This document shows, piece by piece, positions 1 through 6,353 of a stretch of 8,002 nt of DNA. Location of the stretch: NCBI GenBank assembly GCA_002389175.1, contig DGNZ01000123.1, forward strand, positions 1-8,002, given 5' to 3'. The stretch is from Rhodospirillaceae bacterium UBA4479 (lineage in GTDB: Bacteria > Pseudomonadota > Alphaproteobacteria > Rhodospirillales > Casp-alpha2). Position 1 is the stretch's first letter; every line of letters begins with the position of its first letter. The position numbers and the translations under genes were made by a program. The notes below the pieces were generated by a model. It was not told the origin of the DNA, made no database searches, and saw only the letters and a program-made list of their open reading frames with translations.

Positions 1-307
1 GCACCCAATGGGACAGATGAGTGAGCGGCGCAAAGACAATATTCTCTGCGTTGCCTGGCAAAGGCGATGTGATCCTTCTTAAAACCAACAAATCTGAGCC
101 ATGCGGCATTGCGAAACCAGGTAATCGCGGATCAAATCGAGTGGCCATTGGTGTAGCATTGTCCAGCTTTACCCCGCGACGGGCAATCGCCAGATCGCGC
201 TGGCCGTCCAGATTGCCCACCATCTGCGCGCGTTCGGTCGCGGTATAGGCAAGACCCAGCAGACGCTCTGCCCCAGCAATATCTGCCTCAGTTATTATCT
301 CGGTCAT
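1..307 (-). CDS. Amidase-like protein, N-terminal part (runs off the window's left edge)
   Basis: The frame is open from an ATG at 307-305 to the window edge, giving 102 complete codons. It begins MTEIITEADIAGAERLLGL and later reads NATPMATRFDPRLPGF, followed near residues 95-102 by APLTHLSHWV. From memory, this N-terminal extension (an ITEADI-type helix, an RFDPRLPG-type segment, then the start of the amidase fold) is typical of proteobacterial amidases of the amidase-signature family. That family uses a Ser-cisSer-Lys triad to hydrolyse amides in the cytoplasm. The catalytic core lies outside the window, so the activity cannot be confirmed here. A GGGAG ribosome site lies 6-7 bases upstream, and an in-frame TGA 18 codons or fewer upstream supports this start. 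It follows the DUF1028 gene by 54 bases and is the most downstream gene seen. Product assignment is moderately sure; that this is coding sequence is quite sure. Confidence 0.72.
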   Translation of the reverse strand, partial: MTEIITEADIAGAERLLGLAYTATERAQMVGNLDGQRDLAIARRGVKLDNATPMATRFDPRLPGFAMPHGSDLLVLRRITSPLPGNAENIVFAPLTHLSHWV

Positions 308-313
308 TGTATG

Positions 314-319
314 TCTCCC
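314..319 (-). promoter_or_regulatory. Ribosome binding site of the amidase-like gene
   Basis: On the minus strand GGGAGA lies six bases before the ATG at 307. It fixes the start of the amidase-like gene. The same GGGAG form precedes the binding-protein gene at 6336-6340, which suggests shared strong translation signals in this operon. Confidence 0.65.
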
Positions 320-361
320 AGAAATTCAATGCCGTAAAATCCTATCTTCGTCGATCAATCC

Positions 362-1117
362 TTAATCTGGTAATGGCGTCGCATAGGATCGACTTTGCCG
401 CCCTTCGACCTTACGTCGCGCTTCTTCAGCCGCAATTGCTGCATCGATCCCACTACGATCAGTCGTGCCCGAAAAATCCGCGTTGGTCGGGAGTGTTTCA
501 GCCATGTGCAAATACCGCTCTTGTGCCACATCATACAGGCGTCGTAGTTCCGCCAGCGGGTCCGGATGGTCATCTGCGCGAATGTCAATCCAAGGGTAAT
601 CCTCGGTCCGGTGGATGCATAAAGCCGCCGATTGCGTGCCGCGTTTGTCACCGCCTGCTGCGGCCCCCACCTCCATCGCGGTAAGCAGTCTTTTGGCGAA
701 AGGTGCGTTCACATGGGCTTGATAAGCCTTCAATGTCTCAGCAATAACCTGCGCGCCCGCCAACATATTGCCTGCGACAGACACACCTTCACCGATCAGA
801 TGTCCAGCCCAATCGATGCAATCCGCGCCAGTATGTGCCGCTGAACTTCCCGCGCTGTCGATCATATGGATTTGCCGCTGCAAGCGCCCGTCGTCGCGGG
901 CGATCATGTCCTCAAGCACTACCTGAGCCGTCTCACCCTGTGCCATACGCGCCGCACCCTCCAGCCCAAGCAGCGGATTGACGAAGGCCTGCGTTGCCAC
1001 GGCGCATTTGCCACCTCGGATATGAGGCACAACCGCGCCCACAGCAAAAAACCGACTGGCCACCGCAACGCCGTATTGACCAGTCTCGGGGTCACGGGCA
1101 ACTATCGAATAGGTCAT
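362..1117 (-). CDS. DUF1028 family protein, Ntn-hydrolase-like
   Basis: This is a complete 251-residue protein with no signal peptide or membrane segment, so it is probably cytoplasmic. Family hallmarks are visible in order: MTYSIVARDPETGQYGVAV at the N-terminus, ATQAFVNP at 41-48, HTGADC at 95-100, GVSVAGNML at 111-119, AGGDKRGTQSAAL at 154-166 and DIRADDHPDPLAEL at 178-191. DUF1028 is placed in the Ntn-hydrolase clan, whose members cut amide bonds using an N-terminal nucleophile, but I know of no established substrate. Residue 2 is Thr, so normal Met removal would leave an N-terminal Thr as a candidate nucleophile; that is inference. The tail after about residue 210 looks polar and variable. 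The gene starts 12 bases after the GGT-like stop and has an AAAGGA ribosome site in that gap. It probably acts on the same compound or on a product of it. Confidence 0.93.
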   Translation of the reverse strand: MTYSIVARDPETGQYGVAVASRFFAVGAVVPHIRGGKCAVATQAFVNPLLGLEGAARMAQGETAQVVLEDMIARDDGRLQRQIHMIDSAGSSAAHTGADCIDWAGHLIGEGVSVAGNMLAGAQVIAETLKAYQAHVNAPFAKRLLTAMEVGAAAGGDKRGTQSAALCIHRTEDYPWIDIRADDHPDPLAELRRLYDVAQERYLHMAETLPTNADFSGTTDRSGIDAAIAAEEARRKVEGRQSRSYATPLPD

Positions 1118-1123
1118 CGCAAT

Positions 1124-1129
1124 TCCTTT
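1124..1129 (-). promoter_or_regulatory. Ribosome binding site of the DUF1028 gene
   Basis: AAAGGA on the minus strand lies six bases before the ATG at 1117. It directly follows the TAG stop of the GGT-like gene (1132-1130). The close packing suggests the two genes are translated from one message, possibly with coupling. Confidence 0.65.
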
Positions 1130-2923
1130 CTATCGGCCAATGGCATAGGCTTGCATCAAGCGCGGCGTGGCCGCAGCCCGCAACAGACCATCCACACCGC
1201 GACTGGCGGCGGTCAGGCGACCAATGGTCCAGGGTTCAGCCACTTCCAAATCATGACCCCGCGCGCGCAGGTCGGCGATGACGGCCTCGCTGAAGGCAGG
1301 TTCCACCATCAAATGCCCTGGTCGCGCGGCCCTCGGATAAAATGAGCTTTGGAAATGGCCCGTGTTAAACAGAGGCGCATCAATGCCTTCCTGCAGGTTC
1401 ATTTTATGATGGACAAGGCGCAGGAACAGCATCAACTGCCATTGATCCTGCTGATCCCCCCCGGGAGTACCAAAAGCCAGACTTGCCTTGCCATCACGGC
1501 CCGCTATGGACGGCGACAAAGTCGTCCGCGGACGGCGACCTGGTGCGAGAGAGGTTGGCAGGCCATCGGCAAGCCAGAACATTTGTGCACGGCTGTTTAA
1601 CGGCATGCCCAGCCCCGGCACCACGGGTGAGGATTGTAGCCATCCGCCCGAAGGAGTGGCGGAGATCATGTTGCCCCAGCGGTCGATCACATCGATATGC
1701 ACCGTATCGCCGCGCTTTTCAGTCAGATGCGCCATGGTCGGCTCGCCTGCACCAACATTCGGCCCCTCAACCACGTCTTGCGCGGCACGGGAGATGGCGG
1801 CGTTGGCAAGATGTTCATAGCCAGCGATCCGTCCTGGACGCTGTTCAAAAGAAGCCTCCGCCCCGATCAATCCAGCGCGAGCGGCACCGTAGTCACGCGA
1901 TAGCAGAGTTTCGGTTGGAATATCGCTGTGATTTGGGTCGCCGTAATAGGCCTCGCGGTCCGCAAAAGACAGCTTTATCGCCTCCGTGACCAGATGCACG
2001 AAATCGGCAGAATTTGCGCCCACACTGGCAACGTCCGTGTGTTCCAACAGACGCAGGCTTTGCAGTAGGCTTGGCCCTTGGCTCCACATGCCGGGTTTCC
2101 AGACAGTCCAACCGTTGTATTCGACCGACAAAGGTGCCTCATAGCTGGCTTGCCAGTCTGCCATATCTTGCCCGCTCAGCACACCCTTTCGACGCCATCC
2201 AGCGGCGTCCATCACGCAGGCGTCTCCTATCCAATTGTCAATGGCCTCGGCCACGAACCCCCTGTAGAAGGCCGTACGCGCCGCCTCAATTTGCGCCTCG
2301 CGTCCGCCTTTTGCAGCTTCGGCCTCGGTAATTATACGCTCCCATGTGTCAGCCAAAACTGGATTGCAAAACAAGCTGGAAGGAGCAGGAGCAGATCCAC
2401 CAGACAGCCAAGTTTTCGCCGAAGTTGGCCACTCCTTACGGAAAAAATCCGCCAGATCGGCAATTGTGGCCGAAACACGGGGCAGAACTGGATGACCGTG
2501 ACGTGCATAATAGATAGCCGGTTCTAAAATGTCACGCAATGGCAGCCTGCCATGATCGCGCAACATCAACATCCAGGCATCAAATGCGCCGGGGATAACA
2601 GTCGCCAGCAGCCCCGAGCCCGGGATCATGTCAAGCCCTTCGGATTTGTAATGCGCAATCGTTGCCCCAGCAGGTGCGGTGCCCTGCCCACAAACAACCC
2701 GAGGTGTGTCCTCGCCCGCCACTTGAATAAGCGCCGGCATGTCGCCAAGTGGTCCACACAGATGCGGCTCAACCACATGCAACACAAAGCCCATGGCAGC
2801 GCCCGCGTCAATGGCCGTGCCGCCTTTTTCAAGGATCGACATACCCACTGCCGATGCGATCCAGTGGGTCGACGTGGCGACGCCAAAGGTGCCAAGGATT
2901 TCCGGGCGGGTGGTGAATGTCAT
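1130..2923 (-). CDS. Gamma-glutamyltransferase superfamily hydrolase (GGT/cephalosporin-acylase type)
   Basis: This is a 597-residue protein; the start at 2923 is set by AAGGA seven bases upstream, and a further in-frame ATG at 2971 would intrude into the permease gene. GGTs are Ntn hydrolases that cut themselves before a Thr. Here that Thr is probably T407 in GDTVHIDVID, giving subunits of about 406 and 191 residues, the usual proportions. Other family marks are GGTAIDAGAA (34-43), GRRPRTTLSPSI (462-473) and FGTPGGDQQ (484-492). Aligned by eye to E. coli GGT, Arg114 is replaced by Q80, Asn411 by G427 and Asp433 by M448, while the Ser462-Ser463 pair is T467-T468. This points to the acylase-like side of the superfamily and not to a canonical glutathione hydrolase. 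No signal peptide is visible, unlike periplasmic GGTs, so it probably acts on imported substrate. The family is sure; the substrate is unknown. Confidence 0.93.
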   Translation of the reverse strand: MTFTTRPEILGTFGVATSTHWIASAVGMSILEKGGTAIDAGAAMGFVLHVVEPHLCGPLGDMPALIQVAGEDTPRVVCGQGTAPAGATIAHYKSEGLDMIPGSGLLATVIPGAFDAWMLMLRDHGRLPLRDILEPAIYYARHGHPVLPRVSATIADLADFFRKEWPTSAKTWLSGGSAPAPSSLFCNPVLADTWERIITEAEAAKGGREAQIEAARTAFYRGFVAEAIDNWIGDACVMDAAGWRRKGVLSGQDMADWQASYEAPLSVEYNGWTVWKPGMWSQGPSLLQSLRLLEHTDVASVGANSADFVHLVTEAIKLSFADREAYYGDPNHSDIPTETLLSRDYGAARAGLIGAEASFEQRPGRIAGYEHLANAAISRAAQDVVEGPNVGAGEPTMAHLTEKRGDTVHIDVIDRWGNMISATPSGGWLQSSPVVPGLGMPLNSRAQMFWLADGLPTSLAPGRRPRTTLSPSIAGRDGKASLAFGTPGGDQQDQWQLMLFLRLVHHKMNLQEGIDAPLFNTGHFQSSFYPRAARPGHLMVEPAFSEAVIADLRARGHDLEVAEPWTIGRLTAASRGVDGLLRAAATPRLMQAYAIGR

Positions 2924-2930
2924 CTTCGTA

Positions 2931-2935
2931 TCCTT
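2931..2935 (-). promoter_or_regulatory. Ribosome binding site that decides the GGT-like start
   Basis: AAGGA on the minus strand ends seven bases before the ATG at 2923. The alternative ATG at 2971 lies inside the end of the upstream permease gene and would add 16 residues unlike the family, so the shorter protein starting MTFTTRPEIL is preferred. Confidence 0.7.
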
Positions 2936-2945
2936 ACGCGTCAAG

Positions 2946-3818
2946 TCAAATGTTGCGCGGGTCAAGCGCATCGCGCAGCCCGTCGCCTAAAAGATTAAAG
3001 CCTAGCACAACGAAAAAGATCGCGATCCCCGGCCACATTGCCAGCCATGGGGCCTGTTCTAGGAAGGCTTTGGCGGTGTTCAGCATCGATCCCCAAGACG
3101 GGGACGGCGGCTGTTGCCCAAGCCCAAGAAACGATAATGATGCCTCGGCAATAATCGCTGTAGCGATGGTCAAGGTTGCCTGGACCAACAGGGGAGGCAC
3201 GATGTTTGGCAACACATAGCGACCAATAATGGCCCGGTGGCTAAGGCCAATGGCATGCGCGCTTTCCACATAATCCTCGGTTAGAACCTGCATGGTTTGC
3301 CCGCGCGCTAGTCGGATGAATATTGGCACAGCTGATAGGCCAATGGCTATCATCGCATTGCGAAGTGACGGCCCCAAAAACGCAGCCAGCGCAATCGCCA
3401 GGATCAGGAAAGGTGCAGCCAGAAGTGCTTCGGTTACTCGGCTGATCACAGCGTCAGTCCAGCCGCGGCAATAGCCAGCCAGCACGCCCAGAGGGATTCC
3501 TATGCTTAGTGCAATTGCTACCGAAACCACGCCGGCCAGCAATGACGCCTGCGCCCCCCAGATCATTCGGCTTAGCAAATCACGACCAAGCTCATCAGTC
3601 CCCATCCAATGGGCTGTGGAGGGTGCCTTGCGTACTGCACCCCAGTCCGTTTCAGCAGGGCCTGGGATCGGCAAGATTGGGGCCGCCACTGCGATGATGA
3701 CAAAGAATGCCACAATCAAAGCCCCGAACAGCGCGGCCGTATTGTTACGTAGCTTTGCCCAGATCCTGTTCCGACGCGGCGGCAAGACATCTGCCTGAAT
3801 TTCGTCAATTACACTCAT
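2946..3818 (-). CDS. Peptide-type ABC transporter permease, DppC/OppC-like
   Basis: This is a 290-residue inner-membrane protein that should pair with the DppB-like permease to form the import channel. It has a cytoplasmic N-terminus, a first membrane helix at about 29-50, the family motif GTDELGRD at 73-80, then further hydrophobic helices. The cytoplasmic coupling loop (EAA-type) runs at about 182-207 with DYVESAHAIGL and RYVLPN, where the ATPase docks. SFLGLGQQPPSPSWG at 229-243 is characteristic of DppC-type permeases. The start at 3818 forms an ATGA overlap with the DppB-like stop, and AAGGAT lies nine bases upstream. An in-frame ATG at 3899 would add 27 polar residues lying within the neighbouring gene and is rejected. 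The GGT-like gene follows after 22 bases. Transport specificity cannot be read from the permease alone. Confidence 0.95.
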   Translation of the reverse strand: MSVIDEIQADVLPPRRNRIWAKLRNNTAALFGALIVAFFVIIAVAAPILPIPGPAETDWGAVRKAPSTAHWMGTDELGRDLLSRMIWGAQASLLAGVVSVAIALSIGIPLGVLAGYCRGWTDAVISRVTEALLAAPFLILAIALAAFLGPSLRNAMIAIGLSAVPIFIRLARGQTMQVLTEDYVESAHAIGLSHRAIIGRYVLPNIVPPLLVQATLTIATAIIAEASLSFLGLGQQPPSPSWGSMLNTAKAFLEQAPWLAMWPGIAIFFVVLGFNLLGDGLRDALDPRNI

Positions 3819-4759
3819 TGATCGTTCATCCTTGGGTTCAGAACACGGTAAAGCGCATCGGCGAGGATGTTCATCAGAATAAAGGCGATGGCTGTGCAAA
3901 GTACGATCCCCTGAACAACAGCATAGTCTCGGTTGAACACAGCGTCGACCACCAGCTTACCAAAGCCTGGAATGGTGAATATCTGCTCGGTCAGGACAGC
4001 GCCTGCCAGCAGTTCTCCGAACAGCAAAGTGACCACAGTCACAATCGGGATCAGCGCGTTTCGCATGGCGTGTTTTATCACAACGGTGCGTTCAACAAGC
4101 CCCTTGGCACGCGCCGTGCGCACATAATCAGATTGCAGAACCCCTAACATGGCGGATCGTGTGTGGCGCATCAAAGTCGCGGCCAGCCCAGTACCCAAAA
4201 CAAAAGCAGGCATCAGCATAGTGCGAATAGATTGCAACGGGTCCTCAAAGAACGGCTGATACCCTGACGCAGGCAACCAGCCAAGTTTCACAGATACAAG
4301 CAGGATCATCATGATGCCAAGCCAAAAGTTCGGCACCGAAAGCCCCGATAGCGCGACGATATTAGCCAACCAATCGATCCATGTTCCCTTGTGATAAGCG
4401 GAGATGATCCCTGCAGGTATGCCAATCATAACTGCGATAATGAGCGCCATTGTGGCAAGTTGTAATGTGACAGGCAGTTTTTGGCCCAGCAGTTCCAGCA
4501 CCGGTTGCCGGGTACGCAGTGACATGCCCAAATCACCCTGCAACGCCTTCCCAATCCAGTGAAAATACTGCATATATAGCGGATCGTTAAGGCGGTATTT
4601 CTCGCGCAAAAATTCTAAGATTTCTGGATTGCGATCCTCGCCTGCAAGCGCCAGCACAGGGTCCCCCGGCAGCAGCTTTTGCAAAAAGAACACGAAGATA
4701 GAGATCAGCAGGATGGTCGGGATAGCGATCAGCAATCTACGTCCGATAAAACTTAGCAT
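3815..4759 (-). CDS. Peptide-type ABC transporter permease, DppB/OppB-like
   Basis: This 314-residue inner-membrane permease has the usual length and layout of DppB-type proteins. The first membrane helix is at about 8-27 and is followed by the typical LPGDP motif at 30-34. A periplasmic segment contains a YRLNDPLYMQYFHW stretch (55-68) and GDLGMSLRTRQPV (75-87). Several more helices follow between about 96 and 195. The ATPase-coupling loop at about 211-240 carries DYVRTARAKGL and KHAMRNALIP, and LTEQIFTIPGFGKL (256-269) is another family hallmark. Its start is preceded by AGGTG only four bases away, a tighter and perhaps weaker ribosome site than its neighbours have. It lies 63 bases after the binding-protein gene, separated by a strong hairpin, and overlaps the DppC-like gene by four bases. 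It probably forms the heterodimeric translocation path with that protein. Confidence 0.95.
   Translation of the reverse strand: MLSFIGRRLLIAIPTILLISIFVFFLQKLLPGDPVLALAGEDRNPEILEFLREKYRLNDPLYMQYFHWIGKALQGDLGMSLRTRQPVLELLGQKLPVTLQLATMALIIAVMIGIPAGIISAYHKGTWIDWLANIVALSGLSVPNFWLGIMMILLVSVKLGWLPASGYQPFFEDPLQSIRTMLMPAFVLGTGLAATLMRHTRSAMLGVLQSDYVRTARAKGLVERTVVIKHAMRNALIPIVTVVTLLFGELLAGAVLTEQIFTIPGFGKLVVDAVFNRDYAVVQGIVLCTAIAFILMNILADALYRVLNPRMNDQ
3828..3833 (-). promoter_or_regulatory. Ribosome binding site that decides the DppC-like start
   Basis: AAGGAT on the minus strand, inside the end of the DppB-like gene, ends nine bases before the ATG at 3818. Together with the ATGA overlap it supports the 290-residue form and suggests coupled translation of the two permeases. 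Confidence 0.65.
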
Positions 4760-4789
4760 TTTGCACCTAGGATTGGGGAAATATGGTCG

Positions 4790-4811
4790 CCGGCGACCAC
4801 GTGGCCGCCGG
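4790..4811 (-). promoter_or_regulatory. GC-rich hairpin between the binding-protein and permease genes
   Basis: In the minus-strand transcript this 22-base near-palindrome pairs completely if one G-U wobble is allowed: a nine-pair stem CCGGCGGCC/GGUCGCCGG around an ACGU loop. It starts 11 bases after the TAA of the binding-protein gene. The following bases are ACCATATTTCCCC, with no proper U run, so it is not a convincing Rho-independent terminator. In ABC importer operons, hairpins after the binding-protein gene often protect that part of the message from 3' decay and so raise the level of binding protein over permease. That role is inferred here. An overlapping shorter palindrome, GGTCGCCGGCGACC (4785-4798), is an alternative fold. 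Confidence 0.6.
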
Positions 4812-4822
4812 TGGGTTAGTCT

Positions 4823-6328
4823 TTATTCGGCCGATACGCCATGCAAGCGGATCATGCCATCGGGATAAGGCGTGAACCCGCTGACGCCATCATCCAACGC
4901 CCAGATCCATGTCTGGTGGTATAGATAGATGATCGGCATATCTTCGACCAGGATGGTACGTGCAGAGTCATAGCTGGCTTTGCGGGTTGCTATATCGGTC
5001 GAAGTGCGGGCCTTGTTCAGCAGGTCGTCAACTGCGGGATTGCAGTATTTGCTGTCGTTGATACCACCTTCGCAGGTCATGAACTGATGGATGTTGCCAT
5101 CGGGATCAACGCGACCTGACCAGCCGATTTGGCTGACCTCATAGGCCCCTGCAGACTGTTCTTTTAGCAATGTGGCGAACTCCTTGGCGACAATGTTGAT
5201 TTTAATGCCAGCTTCTGCCGCCATTGCCTGAACGACCTGAACAACCTGACCAGCCACTGGGTTGGTCGAGACTTGAACTTCAATCTCGATGTTTTCAGCC
5301 CCAGCTTCGGCCAGCAATGCTTTGGCCGCCGCTACATCACGTGCCGGGATTGGGTTGCTAGCATCATACCAGGGGGAAGTTGGTGGAAAAGGCTGGTTGC
5401 CAGCGGCAAACACACCCTCAAACACAACTTGGTTCAAGGCTTCGCGATCAATCGCCAGTGACAACGCCTGTCTTACTTTTGAATCCATCCCCAACGGCGT
5501 TTGCGCCCGATCAGAATTGTTCACATTGATCGTAAGGCCCTGATATCCAAGCGACACAGCTTGCTCTATCAGCAGGCTGTCATCTGCTTTAACCGATGCG
5601 ACACTGGTGGCAGGAAGGCGTTCGATCATGTGAACATCGCCTGCACGCAAGTTCGCCAAACGCACTGTGTCATCGGTGATCGGTAGGAACGTCACACTGT
5701 CAAAGTTGATCTCATCTGCGCGATAATAATCTGCGAATTTGGTTAGTACGATACGGTCTTGCTGGACCCGCTCGGTAAAGCTGAATGGTCCGGCGCAAAC
5801 AGGAGCAGCACCAAAGTCAAGACCCATTTCTTCGGTCGCCTTGGGGGATAGCATCATGCCGGCCCGATCAGCAAATTGCGCCATAATCGTCGCATCGGGG
5901 TTCGCCAGCATAATCTCGATGGTGTATTCATCCACCACATTTGTCCCGGTGATCGACTTTACCTGAGACTTCCTGCGGCTTTCTGGCAGGTTCTTGGACC
6001 GATCAATGTTGGCAGCAACCGCCTGAGCATTGAATGGTTCACCGTCGTGGAACGTCACATCGTCGCGCAGGTTCATGGTCAGTGTCATGCCATCGGCAGA
6101 CCATTCCCATGCGGTGGCCAGGGCCGGGATGATTTCGAGCTCAGGTGTGATTTCGACCAGTTTGTCGCAAAGCGACGCATAGACGATCCGTCCCACGAAC
6201 GTCCTAGACTGATCCGGGTCAAGAATATCGGGATCTTCCGCCAAGCCAATCCGCAGATCAGCTGCATGGACCCAAGATGCGCTGAGCATCAAGGCCGCCG
6301 TTAATACGCTTAGTTTGGTTATATGCAT
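4823..6328 (-). CDS. Periplasmic substrate-binding protein, family 5 (DppA/OppA type)
   Basis: This 501-residue exported protein should deliver substrate to the two permeases. Residues 1-22 form a Sec signal peptide: a short basic start, a hydrophobic core, and VHA before a likely cut at A22/A23. LRIGLAEDPDILDPDQSR follows, typical of the mature family start. The family motif spans about 70-104 (LATAWEWSADGMTLTMNL, then VTFHDGEPFNAQAV). RQALSLAIDREAL (286-298) and WSGRVDPDG (403-411) are further conserved landmarks of SBP_bac_5 proteins. Mature Cys residues are C54, C178, C419 and C429; the last two sit in a TCEGGINDSKYCNP loop and may form a disulfide. No lipobox is present, so it is soluble. 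GGGAG lies seven bases before the ATG. Ligand type cannot be read directly, but the downstream amide hydrolases suggest a peptide or another amide compound. Confidence 0.95.
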   Translation of the reverse strand: MHITKLSVLTAALMLSASWVHAADLRIGLAEDPDILDPDQSRTFVGRIVYASLCDKLVEITPELEIIPALATAWEWSADGMTLTMNLRDDVTFHDGEPFNAQAVAANIDRSKNLPESRRKSQVKSITGTNVVDEYTIEIMLANPDATIMAQFADRAGMMLSPKATEEMGLDFGAAPVCAGPFSFTERVQQDRIVLTKFADYYRADEINFDSVTFLPITDDTVRLANLRAGDVHMIERLPATSVASVKADDSLLIEQAVSLGYQGLTINVNNSDRAQTPLGMDSKVRQALSLAIDREALNQVVFEGVFAAGNQPFPPTSPWYDASNPIPARDVAAAKALLAEAGAENIEIEVQVSTNPVAGQVVQVVQAMAAEAGIKINIVAKEFATLLKEQSAGAYEVSQIGWSGRVDPDGNIHQFMTCEGGINDSKYCNPAVDDLLNKARTSTDIATRKASYDSARTILVEDMPIIYLYHQTWIWALDDGVSGFTPYPDGMIRLHGVSAE

Positions 6329-6335
6329 TTCAATT

Positions 6336-6340
6336 CTCCC
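6336..6340 (-). promoter_or_regulatory. Ribosome binding site of the binding-protein gene
   Basis: GGGAG on the minus strand ends seven bases before the ATG at 6328 and lies in the 25-base gap after the DppF-like gene. Together with the signal peptide right after the start, it fixes the start of the binding protein. Confidence 0.65.
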
Positions 6341-6353
6341 TTGTTGATGACTT

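Noticed and set aside
308..361. Separate promoter or small gene in the 54-base gap before the amidase-like gene
   Set aside because: Only a ribosome site is recognisable. I see no clear -35/-10 pair and no room for a gene, so read-through from the operon is the simpler reading.
307..684. Forward open frame of 125 codons opposite the end of the DUF1028 gene
   Set aside because: Its translation has no family features and it overlaps a well-supported DUF1028 gene on the other strand; it is a shadow frame.
1483..1989. Forward-strand open frame of 168 codons, with others of 83-159 codons between 866 and 2998
   Set aside because: They lie wholly antisense to the GGT-like and DUF1028 genes, are rich in Arg, Pro and Ser as expected from reading GC-rich genes backwards, and show no recognisable motif or good ribosome site.
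2924..2971. Longer GGT-like start at 2971
   Set aside because: It would overlap the permease gene and add 16 residues not typical of the family, while the ATG at 2923 has AAGGA at ideal spacing.
4776..4822. Rho-independent terminator after the binding-protein gene
   Set aside because: The hairpin is strong, but the bases after it (ACCATATTTCCCC) contain no U run, and the same operon clearly continues into the permeases.
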